From assembly GCA_051655155.1 (NCBI GenBank), contig JBOFZL010000018.1, positions 1-34,067 of the forward strand: a stretch of 34,067 nt of DNA, read 5' to 3'. A program made the position numbers and the translations under genes. This DNA is from JBOFZL01 sp051655155 (GTDB lineage: Bacteria > Bacillota > Clostridia > Peptostreptococcales > Filifactoraceae). Within the stretch, counting starts at the first letter, position 1. Every line of letters begins with the position of its first letter. The notes below the pieces were generated by a model. It saw nothing but the letters and a program-made list of their open reading frames with translations, was not told the origin of the DNA and ran no database searches. Positions 7,622 to 16,261 of the stretch are shown piece by piece.

Positions 7622-9007
7622 ATGAAGCATTTGCTTAGAGAATTACCATCAGTTGATCAGGTGGTTAGAGATGAAAGACTTAAACAACTTAGAACAAAAA
7701 TGGATCAAGAGCATTTAGTCACAAGTATAAGAAATTCCATTGATGATGTAAGGGCAAGTATATTGGAGGGCAAGTATCCTTATAGTTATATCAACGTAGA
7801 TAGAATAGTAGAAACGGTATTAATAAGTCTGGAAGTCACCAACAGTGTAGGGCTAAAATCATTGATAAATGGAACGGGAGTAATATTACACACTAACTTG
7901 GGAAGAGCTCCAATGGCTGCAAGTATAAGAGAAGAATTTAATAAGATTCTTTTTGGATACTGTAATCTTGAATATCAGATAGATAAAGGGGTTAGAGGTT
8001 CACGTCATGATCATCTAAAAGAAATTATTCAAAGACTGACAGGGGCAGATGATGTGATAGTGGTAAATAATAATGCAGCCGCTGTAATGCTGGTACTTTC
8101 CACATTGTGTAAAAATAGGGAGGTTATAGTTTCTCGTGGGGAGTTAGTTGAAATTGGAGGTTCTTTTAGAATACCTAAGGTTATGGAACACAGTGGTGCA
8201 ATTTTAAAGGAAGTGGGCGCTACTAATAAAACCCATATTAATGATTATGAAGAAGCTATAAATGAAAATACATCAGCTCTCATGAAGGTTCATACCAGTA
8301 ACTTTAAGGTTACGGGTTTTACTTCAAATGTATCAATAAAGGAGCTTAAACCATTAGCTGAAAAATATGAACTTCCAATAATAGACGACTTAGGAAGTGG
8401 TGTGTTTGTAGATCTAAGAAAGTATAATCTTGAGTATGAACCTACAGTAAAAGATAGTTTAGAACAAGGCTCTGATATAGTTACCTTCTCAGGAGATAAA
8501 CTCTTAGGTGGTCCGCAGTGTGGAATAATTGTAGGTAAGAAAAAGTATATAGATATGATGAAAAAGAATAATTTATTAAGGGCATTGCGTGTAGATAAAC
8601 TAACAATTTCTGCCTTAGCGCTCACCTTTAAACAATATCTTGATTCTGAATCTATAGAAGAAAATTTGCCAGTGTTCGCAATGTTAAGCCAAACTGAAGA
8701 GCAGCTTAGCATAAAGGCAGAGGCTTTAATCGAAAAAATAAATTCAAGGGTACAAGCAGAAATTTTAACGACTCCGATAAGCTCGCAGGTTGGAGGGGGA
8801 AGTTTGCCGTCACAATATATGAAAAGTTATGGACTTTCTATAAAACCAACGAACATGACCATTAATAGCTTTGAAGAGGCTATGAGAATAACTGAACCAC
8901 ATATTATTGGGAGAATTGCCAATGAAGAGTACCTTATTGACGTTAGAACAGTTTTTGATAATCAACTAGATACAGTAGCAGAGAAAATAAATAAATTATT
9001 AATATAG
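7622..9007 (+). CDS. selA: L-seryl-tRNA(Sec) selenium transferase SelA
   Basis: SelA is a PLP enzyme that converts Ser-tRNA(Sec) to Sec-tRNA(Sec) using selenophosphate. The protein has the usual 461 residues. It begins MKHLLRELPSVDQVV, has the INGTGVILHTNLGRAP motif near residue 81 and RGSRHDHL near 123. The PLP-lysine segment is FSGDKLLGGPQCGII near 290. The C-terminal end is intact. A GGAGGGG Shine-Dalgarno site precedes the ATG. It lies between selD and selB with gaps of 22 and 13 bases, so the three form one operon. Confidence 0.97.
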   Translation: MKHLLRELPSVDQVVRDERLKQLRTKMDQEHLVTSIRNSIDDVRASILEGKYPYSYINVDRIVETVLISLEVTNSVGLKSLINGTGVILHTNLGRAPMAASIREEFNKILFGYCNLEYQIDKGVRGSRHDHLKEIIQRLTGADDVIVVNNNAAAVMLVLSTLCKNREVIVSRGELVEIGGSFRIPKVMEHSGAILKEVGATNKTHINDYEEAINENTSALMKVHTSNFKVTGFTSNVSIKELKPLAEKYELPIIDDLGSGVFVDLRKYNLEYEPTVKDSLEQGSDIVTFSGDKLLGGPQCGIIVGKKKYIDMMKKNNLLRALRVDKLTISALALTFKQYLDSESIEENLPVFAMLSQTEEQLSIKAEALIEKINSRVQAEILTTPISSQVGGGSLPSQYMKSYGLSIKPTNMTINSFEEAMRITEPHIIGRIANEEYLIDVRTVFDNQLDTVAEKINKLLI

Positions 9008-9020
9008 GTAGGAGTATAAA

Positions 9021-10901
9021 ATGAACCATATTATAGTAGGCACAGCAGGGCATATAGACCATGGTAAAACCACTTTGATTAAAGCCTTAACAGGAATAGA
9101 TACCGATAGATTAGAGGAAGAAAAGAAACGTGGGATATCCATAGACCTTGGTTTTACTCACTTTGATATTTCACCCACTGAAAAGATAGGGATAATAGAT
9201 GTTCCTGGTCATGAAAAATTTCTTAAAAATATGCTTGCAGGAGTATCAGGTATGGATATGATTCTCTTGGTAGTATCTGCAGATGAAGGAGTTATGCCAC
9301 AAACCAGAGAACACTTGGATATACTTGATTTGATTGGAATGAAAACAGGGATAATAGTAGTAACCAAAATAGACAAGGTGGAAGAGGAGTTTTTACCCTT
9401 GGTGGAAGAGGATATAAGAGAATCCATACAAGGCACATTTTTAGGAGAAGCGCCTCTTGTGTTTGTAGATTCAATTAGTAGAAAAGGGTTAAATCAGCTA
9501 GTAGATAAGATTAAAGAGCTTTCTTATAATCTAGAAGGAAGAGATAACGATGCACCTCCAAGGATGAATATAGATAGGATATTTTCTGTAAAAGGATTTG
9601 GATCCGTGGTTACGGGAACTTTGGTTGAAGGAACTATTAATGTAGGCGATGAATTGACAATCTACCCTAAACTTATATCTGCAAAGGTTAGAGGTATACA
9701 GGTTCATAACTTAGACAGTGAACAAGCCTTTGCTGGTCAAAGAGTAGCTATCAACCTTGCCAATGTTGATAAGGATAAGATAGAGCGAGGTGATGTATTG
9801 GCAAAAAGTAATATGATGACACCAACTATGATGATAGATGGAAAAATTAGAGTTGTGAAATCAGCCAGCAAAGACATAGAGCATTGGGATAGAATAAGGG
9901 TGTACCATGGAGCGAGAGAAATCCTTGGAAGGATAGTGCCATTGGAAGATAATCTTATTCCTAGGGGTGGAGAAGCTTATGCGCAGATAAGATTAGAAGA
10001 AGAATTAGCTTGTAAAGCGGGAGATAAGATTGTTATAAGATTATATTCTCCTATGGAAACTATTGCAGGAGGAATTATAATAGATGCCAACCCTAAAAAA
10101 CATTCAACTGCTAATGAGGATCTGGTAGAAAGTTTAGAATTGAAAGCTCAGGGTGATCAAAAAGAAGTGTTGGAAAACTTTTTGATTTCAGCCAAAGATT
10201 TTGTCGAGATAAAAACTATATCAGAAAAACTATCTTTGACAACAGAATTTATAAAAATAAACTTAAAAATCTTGGAAGATGAGAAAAGAGCATTCATAAT
10301 ACAAAATTTGGTGGCAGCCGTAAAAACTATAGACAAAATTGCTCAAGACTGTAAGAGTCTATTGGAAGGTTTTCATCAGCGAAATCCGCTAAGATTAGGG
10401 ATAAATAGAGAAGAGTTAAAATCGAGGTTAAAGCTGAATCTTAAACCTAAAGAATATGATATTCTTATTGAAGAACTTATAAATAGAGAAGTAATTAAGG
10501 TTGTAAATTCCATAGTGAGTATAAAATATTTTGAAGTAAGCTATAGCGAAGCTGAAAAGAAAATTAGGAATGATATAAATGGACTAATCAAACAAGATGG
10601 ACTTATGCCAAGAAACATTAATGATATAATAAAAACTAAAGAATCAAGAATAATCTTAGAGTCTTTAATAGAACAGGGACAGTTAATAAGGGTAGATGAA
10701 GATTTGATATATCATAAAGATATAATCCAAAATTTAAAGGCCGATATTGCAGAAATAATAAAATCTAAAGGCTCATTAGAATTAAGTGATTTTAAGGAGA
10801 AGTATGGATTAAGTCGTAAGTTTACTATAGCCTTATTAGAGTATTTTGATAGGATAAATTTCACTAAGAGATTAGATGGGAAAAGAGTTTTAAATAAATA
10901 G
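9021..10901 (+). CDS. selB: selenocysteine-specific elongation factor SelB
   Basis: SelB is a GTPase that carries Sec-tRNA(Sec) to UGA codons by binding the SECIS hairpin. The 626 residues start with the G1 motif GTAGHIDHGKTTL, followed by DVPGHEKFLKNML (G3) and TKID (G4). EF-Tu-like beta-barrel domains follow (IFSVKGFGSVVTGTL near 190). The last 250 residues are the winged-helix repeats that read the mRNA hairpin. These end in FKEKYGLSRKFTIALLEYFD..., the typical final winged helix. Length is normal. It is the last protein gene of the selenium operon and is followed by a terminator and then the tRNA(Sec) gene. Confidence 0.97.
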   Translation: MNHIIVGTAGHIDHGKTTLIKALTGIDTDRLEEEKKRGISIDLGFTHFDISPTEKIGIIDVPGHEKFLKNMLAGVSGMDMILLVVSADEGVMPQTREHLDILDLIGMKTGIIVVTKIDKVEEEFLPLVEEDIRESIQGTFLGEAPLVFVDSISRKGLNQLVDKIKELSYNLEGRDNDAPPRMNIDRIFSVKGFGSVVTGTLVEGTINVGDELTIYPKLISAKVRGIQVHNLDSEQAFAGQRVAINLANVDKDKIERGDVLAKSNMMTPTMMIDGKIRVVKSASKDIEHWDRIRVYHGAREILGRIVPLEDNLIPRGGEAYAQIRLEEELACKAGDKIVIRLYSPMETIAGGIIIDANPKKHSTANEDLVESLELKAQGDQKEVLENFLISAKDFVEIKTISEKLSLTTEFIKINLKILEDEKRAFIIQNLVAAVKTIDKIAQDCKSLLEGFHQRNPLRLGINREELKSRLKLNLKPKEYDILIEELINREVIKVVNSIVSIKYFEVSYSEAEKKIRNDINGLIKQDGLMPRNINDIIKTKESRIILESLIEQGQLIRVDEDLIYHKDIIQNLKADIAEIIKSKGSLELSDFKEKYGLSRKFTIALLEYFDRINFTKRLDGKRVLNK

Positions 10902-10918
10902 AAATTGGTGGGTTTGTG

Positions 10919-10975
10919 TAAAGGATTTAGATCTAAATGCAAATAAATTGGGCATAGGGAAAATCCTTTATTTTT
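10919..10975 (+). terminator. terminator after selB
   Basis: TAAAGGATTT (10919-10928) pairs with AAATCCTTTA (10961-10970), followed by TTTTTC. The loop is long (about 32 bases), so strength is uncertain, but the location at the operon end fits. Confidence 0.55.
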
Positions 10976-11069
10976 CTAATGTTTAGATGAGTTTATGTAA
11001 GGAAAATAAATTCTGCTAATTCTTATTTTTTGGAAATTAACAATAAAAGAAGATTTTAGATAAAACAAC

Positions 11070-11098
11070 TTGAAATATGAGTTTGGTTATGTTACAAT
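11070..11098 (+). promoter_or_regulatory. promoter of selC (tRNA-Sec)
   Basis: TTGAAA (11070-11075), 17 bases and TACAAT (11093-11098) predict a start near 11105, a few bases before the mature tRNA 5' end. selC therefore has its own promoter, independent of selDAB. Confidence 0.65.
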
Positions 11099-11110
11099 AT
11101 TAGGCGTTAT

Positions 11111-11207
11111 GGGAGTAGATGGGTGCTGGTGTGCCCGCTGGTCTTCAACACCAGTTCGAGGGGTTAAGAGCTTCTTGGGTGGGTTCGATTCCCACATATT
11201 CCCGCCA
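11111..11207 (+). tRNA. selC: tRNA-Sec, anticodon UCA, CCA encoded
   Basis: The 97-base tRNA has the special bacterial tRNA(Sec) layout: an extended acceptor (GGGAGTA with TATTCCC), a D stem GGG/CCC, an anticodon stem CTGGT/ACCAG with loop CTTCAAC, and anticodon TCA at 11145-11147. The variable arm is long and rich in G-U pairs (about 11156-11178). The T arm is GTGGG-TTCGATT-CCCAC. CCA is encoded at 11205-11207. It reads UGA as selenocysteine once charged by SerRS and SelA. It sits directly after selDAB and 59 bases before ackA, with no strong terminator between, so some read-through into ackA is possible. Confidence 0.97.
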
Positions 11208-11266
11208 ATTTTGCATGGGAATAATGACTGTGATTATTGTTAATGAAATTTGAGAGGAGTATTGTG

Positions 11267-12460
11267 ATGAAGGTATTAGTTATTAACTGTGGAAGTTCAT
11301 CTCTTAAATATCAACTTATTGATATGAGCAATGAAAGTGTACTTGCAGTTGGGCTTGTTGAAAGAATAGGGATAGAGGGGTCTGTTATTAAGCATGAGAT
11401 TCCTGATATGGATAAGGTTGTTATAGAGAAACCACTTAAAGATCACAAAGATGCAATTAACATGGTGTTAGATGCTTTAGTAGATGATAAACATGGAGCA
11501 ATCAAGTCTATGGAGGAAATTTCAGCTATAGGACATAGAGTTGTTCATGGAGGAGAAAGTTTTGCTGCTTCTGTTGTAATTACTGATGATGTTATAAAGG
11601 CTATAGAGGATTGTATTGATCTTGCACCACTTCACAACCCACCAAATTTAATTGGAATTAATGCTTGTAAAGATATTCTTCCAAAAGTGCCAATGGTTGC
11701 AGTTTTTGATACAGCTTTCCATCAAACAATGCCAGAGTCTTCTTATCTTTATGGTTTACCATACGAGTATTATGAGAAGCATGGGGTTAGGAGATATGGT
11801 TTCCATGGAACATCTCACAAATATGTTGTTCAAAGAGCAGCTGATTTATTAGGAAAAGATGCTAAAGAACTTAAGATAGTAACTTGTCATCTTGGAAACG
11901 GAGCATCTGTTGCAGCTGTTGAAAATGGAGTTTGTGTTGATACATCTATGGGACTTACACCTCTTGAAGGTTTGATTATGGGAACCAGATGTGGGGATAT
12001 TGATCCAGCTATTGTTGCTTTTGTTATGGAAAAAGAAAAACTTTCAATAGCTCAGATGAATGATGTTATGAATAAGAAGTCAGGGGTTCTTGGGATTTCA
12101 GGAGTAAGTTCAGACTTTAGAGATATTGAGGGTGCAGCTGAGGCTGGTAATAAAAGAGCTAAAGTGGCATTAGAAACTTACTATAAGAGAGTTAAAAAAT
12201 ATATAGGTGCTTACATGGCTGAAATGGGTGGAGCAGATGCAATAGTGTTTACTGCAGGGCTTGGAGAAAATTCAATTGATGCCAGAGAAATAATTTGTTC
12301 AGGTATGGAAGCTATGGGAATTGTTGTGGATAAAGATGCTAACAAGGTTAGAGGTAAAGAAAAAATAGTATCAACAGCAGATTCAAAAATTAAAGTTTTA
12401 GTTATACCAACAAACGAAGAGTTAATGATAGCAAGAGATACTCTTCAGTTAGTAAAGTAA
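11267..12460 (+). CDS. ackA: acetate kinase
   Basis: Acetate kinase interconverts acetyl phosphate plus ADP with acetate plus ATP, the main substrate-level ATP step of fermenting anaerobes. The 397-residue protein has the N-terminal NCGSSSLKYQL motif, the VFDTAFHQTMP active-site segment, the RYGFHGTSHKYV motif, HLGNGASVAAV and the FTAGLGENS motif near the end. The ATG at 11267, 7 bases after GAGAGGAG, gives the standard MKVLVINCG start; a longer upstream reading has no Shine-Dalgarno site. The usual partner pta is not adjacent and must be elsewhere if present. Confidence 0.97.
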   Translation: MKVLVINCGSSSLKYQLIDMSNESVLAVGLVERIGIEGSVIKHEIPDMDKVVIEKPLKDHKDAINMVLDALVDDKHGAIKSMEEISAIGHRVVHGGESFAASVVITDDVIKAIEDCIDLAPLHNPPNLIGINACKDILPKVPMVAVFDTAFHQTMPESSYLYGLPYEYYEKHGVRRYGFHGTSHKYVVQRAADLLGKDAKELKIVTCHLGNGASVAAVENGVCVDTSMGLTPLEGLIMGTRCGDIDPAIVAFVMEKEKLSIAQMNDVMNKKSGVLGISGVSSDFRDIEGAAEAGNKRAKVALETYYKRVKKYIGAYMAEMGGADAIVFTAGLGENSIDAREIICSGMEAMGIVVDKDANKVRGKEKIVSTADSKIKVLVIPTNEELMIARDTLQLVK

Positions 12461-12466
12461 TTTTAC

Positions 12467-12495
12467 TTGACAATATTCAAGAGTATTTGTATAAT
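12467..12495 (+). promoter_or_regulatory. consensus promoter for yceD-rpmF
   Basis: TTGACA (12467-12472), 17 bases and TATAAT (12490-12495) give a perfect sigma-A promoter. It lies immediately after the ackA stop, so yceD-rpmF is transcribed strongly by itself. Confidence 0.85.
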
Positions 12496-12525
12496 ATCAT
12501 TTGTTGATTTTTGTTAGGAGACTTT

Positions 12526-13032
12526 ATGCTAATTAATATAGGTGAAATTCTATCAGGACGTAGAAAATCAGTTGTTGTAGATTGCAGCATAGGTCTTGAT
12601 GACATTAATTTAAATAAACAAAATTTAAAATTTGTTAGTCCTCCAGTTGTTAAAGGAAAAATTCTAAATGTAAATGAAGAGCTTATTTTCACAGGTGAAT
12701 TATATTCTAAGGTTGAAGTTCCTTGTGATATTTGTAGTGAGATGGTAGAGATTCCTGTTGAAACAGATTTTGAAGTGCATCTTGTTAATAATCCAGAGTC
12801 ATTTATTATGGAATATGATACTTATATTTATACAGCTGATAGTGTGGATATAACTGACCTTATAGCCATAGAGGTATTGGAAGAAATTCCAATGAGGGTT
12901 GTATGTAGAGAGTATTGCAAGGGACTATGTCCTACTTGTGGTATTAATCTGAACATAGGAAGCTGTAACTGTATAGAGGATGAAAAGGTTATAGATATAA
13001 GGTTGCAAAAACTAAATGATTTAATAAAATAA
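12526..13032 (+). CDS. YceD family protein (DUF177), 23S rRNA accumulation protein
   Basis: The 168-residue protein belongs to the YceD/DUF177 family, which is found next to rpmF in most bacteria and is linked to 23S rRNA accumulation. A central VPCDICSEMVEIPV motif and a cysteine-rich end (CKGLCPTCGINLNIGSCNC) give two likely zinc-binding knuckles. The ATG at 12526 follows TAGGAG by 5 bases and gives MLINIGEIL. The stop lies 20 bases before rpmF, so they are one operon. The pairing with rpmF supports the call. Confidence 0.92.
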   Translation: MLINIGEILSGRRKSVVVDCSIGLDDINLNKQNLKFVSPPVVKGKILNVNEELIFTGELYSKVEVPCDICSEMVEIPVETDFEVHLVNNPESFIMEYDTYIYTADSVDITDLIAIEVLEEIPMRVVCREYCKGLCPTCGINLNIGSCNCIEDEKVIDIRLQKLNDLIK

Positions 13033-13052
13033 TTAGTGAAGGAGGGGACAAG

Positions 13053-13229
13053 ATGGCAGTACCAAAGCGTAAAACAGCTAAATCAGCTACTCGTTCAAGA
13101 AGAGCAGCAAACATGAAAATTTCAGCTCCAGGTTTAGTTAAATGCCCACAGTGTAGCGAATTAAAACTATCACACATAGTTTGTCCAGAGTGTGGGTACT
13201 ATAAAGGCAGAGAAGTAGTTTCAAAATAG
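13053..13229 (+). CDS. rpmF: 50S ribosomal protein L32
   Basis: The 58-residue protein starts MAVPKRKTAKSATRSRRAAN, the classic L32 basic N-terminus. It has a zinc ribbon made of CPQC (residues 32-35) and CPEC (45-48), so this is the zinc-containing form. A strong GAAGGAGGGG Shine-Dalgarno site precedes it. It ends the short yceD-rpmF operon, with a clear terminator 40 bases later. In many Firmicutes plsX follows directly; here plsX is 1.5 kb further on, past two other genes. Confidence 0.97.
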   Translation: MAVPKRKTAKSATRSRRAANMKISAPGLVKCPQCSELKLSHIVCPECGYYKGREVVSK

Positions 13230-13272
13230 TTGCATATAATTAACTGAATAGACATTAGTTTTAAGCCTTAAT

Positions 13273-13320
13273 AAAATAAGGACTGGTTCATATTTTTAGA
13301 GTCAGTCCTTATTTTTATTT
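13273..13320 (+). terminator. terminator after rpmF
   Basis: A perfect 13-bp stem, AAAATAAGGACTG (13273-13285) with CAGTCCTTATTTT (13303-13315), ends in a T-rich tail. It is the clear end of the yceD-rpmF operon. Confidence 0.9.
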
Positions 13321-13409
13321 GGATATTCAGAAATATTGGTTGTGTTCAATAATTGTAATTTTTGGCACCTGTAAAGAAAAGCGAAATGCCTAAAACAATA
13401 AATGAAAGT

Positions 13410-13437
13410 TTTACATAATTTGTGATTTTAATATAAT
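13410..13437 (+). promoter_or_regulatory. promoter in the 430-base gap before the GNAT gene
   Basis: TTTACA (13410-13415), 16 bases and TATAAT (13432-13437) are present. The transcript would have a leader of about 215 bases before the GNAT gene. That leader holds a 29-codon frame from ATG 13461 without a Shine-Dalgarno site and a small hairpin near 13597-13616 (AAAGGGAT with ATCCTTTT). Nothing else is recognised between 13320 and 13661. Confidence 0.55.
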
Positions 13438-13661
13438 ATTTAAATATAATAGTGGGTCGTTATGTTGACGGGAGATTATTTGAATGGTAAGATAAAGACA
13501 CAGGAAGAAAGTGGTGCTATGAGTGTAGAGTTGTCACAGATGAAAAGGTAATAAACCTTTAAGCAAACATGTCACTATGAACTATAATGAAAAAATTAAA
13601 GGGATTGTATCCTTTTAAGTGTAATACATACAAATATTTTAAATAAGTTTTGGAGGTCGGA

Positions 13662-14207
13662 ATGGATAAAAAAGTAAAATTTACGGCTAAGCTAATACAG
13701 CCAAATGAAAAATACTTAGGGAGTTATCTGGAAGCCTGTGAGGATTTTGAAAAAAGGAATTTGAAGGAGTTCTTTCATAACCCTAATGAGTTTAACAATT
13801 GGAAGTATAATATATGGGAAACCTTGGAGAATGAAAGAAGGGGAATAAATTTGCCTGAGGGTTGGGTGCCATCCACCACATTTTGGTTGGTAGAAGGTGA
13901 TAGTTTTATTGGCAGAGGCTGTATTAGACATAGATTGACACCCACCTTGGAAAAACTTGGAGGTCATATAGGTTATGCAGTAGCTGCTAGTAAATGGAAT
14001 CAAGGTTATGGCACAAAACTTTTAGAACTGCTGTTGGATGAAGCTGGAAACATGGGTTTAAGTAAGGTTTTAGTAACTTGTAGTGATATTAACTTTGGCT
14101 CTATTAAAGTGATAGAAAATAATGGGGGGATTTTGCAAGATAAAGTAGAAGTTGGAGAAGCGAAGCGACTGACAAGGCGTTATTGGTTCAATGTGAAAAC
14201 TTTGTAG
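13662..14207 (+). CDS. GNAT-family N-acetyltransferase
   Basis: The 181-residue protein has the GNAT core: a central strand GHIGYAVAASKWNQGYGTKLLELLL near residues 100-124, whose Q-G-Y-G-T is the acetyl-CoA pyrophosphate loop. After it come VLVTCSDINFGSIKVIENNGG and the closing RRYWFNV strand. This profile resembles single-domain acetyltransferases acting on small amines or drugs; the substrate cannot be told. The ATG at 13662 follows TTTTGGAGGT. It is followed after 19 bases by a small membrane protein and appears to be an insertion between rpmF and plsX. Confidence 0.85.
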   Translation: MDKKVKFTAKLIQPNEKYLGSYLEACEDFEKRNLKEFFHNPNEFNNWKYNIWETLENERRGINLPEGWVPSTTFWLVEGDSFIGRGCIRHRLTPTLEKLGGHIGYAVAASKWNQGYGTKLLELLLDEAGNMGLSKVLVTCSDINFGSIKVIENNGGILQDKVEVGEAKRLTRRYWFNVKTL

Positions 14208-14226
14208 TTGGAAAGGATGAACAGAA

Positions 14227-14607
14227 ATGAGAGGAAAACAAGAAGTAGGAAAGTGTAATACAAAAAGGCAGATGTTTATTGCTGTAGAAGGTTCTGGACT
14301 TGGGTTAATACTGACGACTATAAGCATCCAAAGCCCAAATAACAAGGGGATTTTGTCTATTGTAGGCTGTACTATGATAGTCTTGTCATGGATGTATCAA
14401 AAATATCAAGAAAAAAATTGCAGAGGAGAACAACAGCTGAGCAAAAATCTTTTAGGATTTTTACAAGGTGGAGGATTAGGCATCATTTTGGCTGCAATAG
14501 ATTGGACAGCTAAAAGCAGGTTATGGGGGACGGCATTGGCAGGGGCTATGATGATAGCTTTTGTATGGATATATAAGTGGATCTTAGAAAAACTTGAGAG
14601 TAGATAA
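14227..14607 (+). CDS. small membrane protein with two similar halves
   Basis: I do not recognise this 126-residue protein. It has four likely membrane segments in two pairs. The first half (about residues 21-63: GSGLGLILTTISI, then MIVLSWMYQKYQEKN) resembles the second half (about 79-124: GGGLGIILAAIDW, then MIAFVWIYKWILEKL), which suggests internal duplication of a two-helix hairpin. The linker between is polar (CRGEQQLSKN). The ATG at 14227 has an AAGGA site 9 bases upstream. It probably shares a transcript with the GNAT gene before it. Function is unknown. Confidence 0.6.
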   Translation: MRGKQEVGKCNTKRQMFIAVEGSGLGLILTTISIQSPNNKGILSIVGCTMIVLSWMYQKYQEKNCRGEQQLSKNLLGFLQGGGLGIILAAIDWTAKSRLWGTALAGAMMIAFVWIYKWILEKLESR

Positions 14608-14693
14608 GGTTGCTATTGTTGAAATGTGATTTTTAAAAATTTAAATTTAAGTTTTACCATACTAAAATAAATGTTGAAGATTTATCTTGAAAG

Positions 14694-14730
14694 TCAAAAA
14701 AGCATATTGTATATGCTTTTTTTGATTTTT
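14694..14730 (+). terminator. terminator after the small membrane protein
   Basis: TCAAAAAAGCATAT (14694-14707) and ATATGCTTTTTTTGA (14711-14725) form a hairpin with a three-base loop and a T-rich 3' side. It could work on both strands. Confidence 0.8.
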
Positions 14731-14750
14731 CTTAGAAAATGTTATACAAT
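14722..14750 (+). promoter_or_regulatory. putative plsX promoter overlapping the terminator tail
   Basis: TTGATT (14722-14727), 17 bases and TACAAT (14745-14750) place a start near 14757, about 23 bases before plsX. The -35 box lies inside the preceding terminator. Confidence 0.5.
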
Positions 14751-14779
14751 GGTGGTAGTACATTTTTTAGGAGGAGAAT

Positions 14780-15787
14780 ATGAAGATAGGTATAGATGTA
14801 ATGGGGGGAGATAACGCTCCTGTATCTACGATTAAAGGGGCTGTTATGGCACTTGAGGAATTTCCTGAACTTACTATGGTGTTAGTAGGAGATATGGGAA
14901 AAATAGATGAGCTTTTAGAAGAAGAAAAATATGATAAATCTCGTGTTGAGATAGTTCATGCGTCAGAGGTTATAGAAAATGAGGATAAACCAGTTAAGGC
15001 AATTAGGAGTAAAAAGGATTCGTCTATGGTAGTAGGGCTAAAGCTCCTAAAAGATAAGGTTATAGATGGGTTTGTTAGTGCAGGAAACACAGGAGCTTTG
15101 CTGGCTGGAGGAATATTTGTAGTAGGTAGAATTAAAGGGATTGATAGACCAGCTCTTGGTGGTTTTTATCCTACTTTAAAAGGAAGTACGGTTATATTAG
15201 ATGTAGGTGCTAATGCTGATTGTAAACCTCGTAACTTAGAGGAATTTGGGGTTATGGGAGGGTTATATGCCAAAGAAGTTTTGGGGCTAGAAAACCCGAG
15301 AGTTGCATTGGTAAACATTGGAGCTGAAGAAACTAAAGGGGATGAACTATATATTGAAACACATAAGTTATTGAAGGAGTCAAATTCTATTAATTTTGTG
15401 GGGAATATTGAAGCAAGATATATACCTGATGGAGATGTAGATGTAGTTATATGTGATGGTTTTACAGGTAATATTATAATTAAAACAACTGAAGGTGTAG
15501 CTGCAGCTTTAATGAAAAGGATGAAGGAGTGTTTGTTAAGCAATTTAAAAGGAAAACTGGGTGCAGTTTTAATTAAGGATAATCTTAGAGAATTGAGAAA
15601 TATGTTTGATTATGAGGAGCTAGGTGGGGCACCTTTGTTAGGTTTAGATGGAGCTATTATAAAGGCTCATGGAAGCTCAAGCCCTAAAGCTATTAAAAAT
15701 GCAATAAAAGCAGCTAAGGTTTTTCATTCTTCAGGAGTTTTAGATAAGATTAAAGCATATAGTTTTGAAAAAACTTTACAAGATTAA
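14780..15787 (+). CDS. plsX: phosphate acyltransferase PlsX
   Basis: PlsX makes acyl phosphate from acyl-ACP, the first step of phospholipid synthesis in most Gram-positives. The 335-residue protein starts MKIGIDVMGGDNAP and has the family's DVGANADCKP, VALVNIGAEETKGDELY and DVVICDGFTGNIIIKTTEG motifs. GAPLLGLDGAIIKAHGSS stands near the end. The ATG follows AGGAGGAG. In related genomes plsX usually sits between rpmF and acpP-rnc; here an Asp23 gene and nusB follow, so the usual neighbourhood has been rearranged. No FapR-type site is evident. Confidence 0.97.
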   Translation: MKIGIDVMGGDNAPVSTIKGAVMALEEFPELTMVLVGDMGKIDELLEEEKYDKSRVEIVHASEVIENEDKPVKAIRSKKDSSMVVGLKLLKDKVIDGFVSAGNTGALLAGGIFVVGRIKGIDRPALGGFYPTLKGSTVILDVGANADCKPRNLEEFGVMGGLYAKEVLGLENPRVALVNIGAEETKGDELYIETHKLLKESNSINFVGNIEARYIPDGDVDVVICDGFTGNIIIKTTEGVAAALMKRMKECLLSNLKGKLGAVLIKDNLRELRNMFDYEELGGAPLLGLDGAIIKAHGSSSPKAIKNAIKAAKVFHSSGVLDKIKAYSFEKTLQD

Positions 15788-15849
15788 GTAGATTTATGGT
15801 ATATTATAGTATATAAATAGAAGCTGATATATGAGAATAGGAGGAAGTT

Positions 15850-16212
15850 ATGGATATAAAAGAAATGGGACATATTAATATTTCGGAGGATGTTTTAGCC
15901 ACTATAGCTAGTTTAGCAGCATCAGAGATTAAGGGAGTTGCTAATATGCAAGGCTCTGTAACTGGTAGCATAAGTGAGCTCTTAGGAATGAAAAATTTTT
16001 CAAAAGGGGTAAAGGTCATTTTATCAGAAAACAAGGCAGTGATTGATGCTCATATTATGGTTGAATATGGTTCTATAATTCAAGATGTTGCAACTAAGGT
16101 TCAAGAGAATATAAAGTCTACAGTTGAGTCAATGACAGATGTAAATGTAGAAAGTATTGATGTATATATTGAGGGAGTAGTGTTGCAGCAGGAACCGAAA
16201 ATAGAGGCATAA
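15850..16212 (+). CDS. Asp23/Gls24 family envelope stress protein
   Basis: The 120-residue protein matches the Asp23/YloU family. The start MDIKEMGHINISEDVLATIASLAASEIKGV is followed by VKVILSENKAVIDAHIMVEYGSIIQDVATKVQENI, the conserved core, and by VNVESIDVYIEGV at the end. Members are small cytoplasmic or membrane-associated proteins linked to cell-envelope stress and usually lie just upstream of nusB, as here. The molecular role is unclear. The ATG follows AGGAGG. It lies 49 bases before nusB and probably shares a transcript. Confidence 0.93.
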   Translation: MDIKEMGHINISEDVLATIASLAASEIKGVANMQGSVTGSISELLGMKNFSKGVKVILSENKAVIDAHIMVEYGSIIQDVATKVQENIKSTVESMTDVNVESIDVYIEGVVLQQEPKIEA

Positions 16213-16261
16213 GCACAAGAAAAGTATTTTAGATTGTAACATAATAAATATAGGAGAAATT

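Noticed and set aside
13461..13550. 29-codon ORF in the GNAT leader as a regulatory leader peptide
   Set aside because: No Shine-Dalgarno site, no codon run, and no clear attenuator directly after it.
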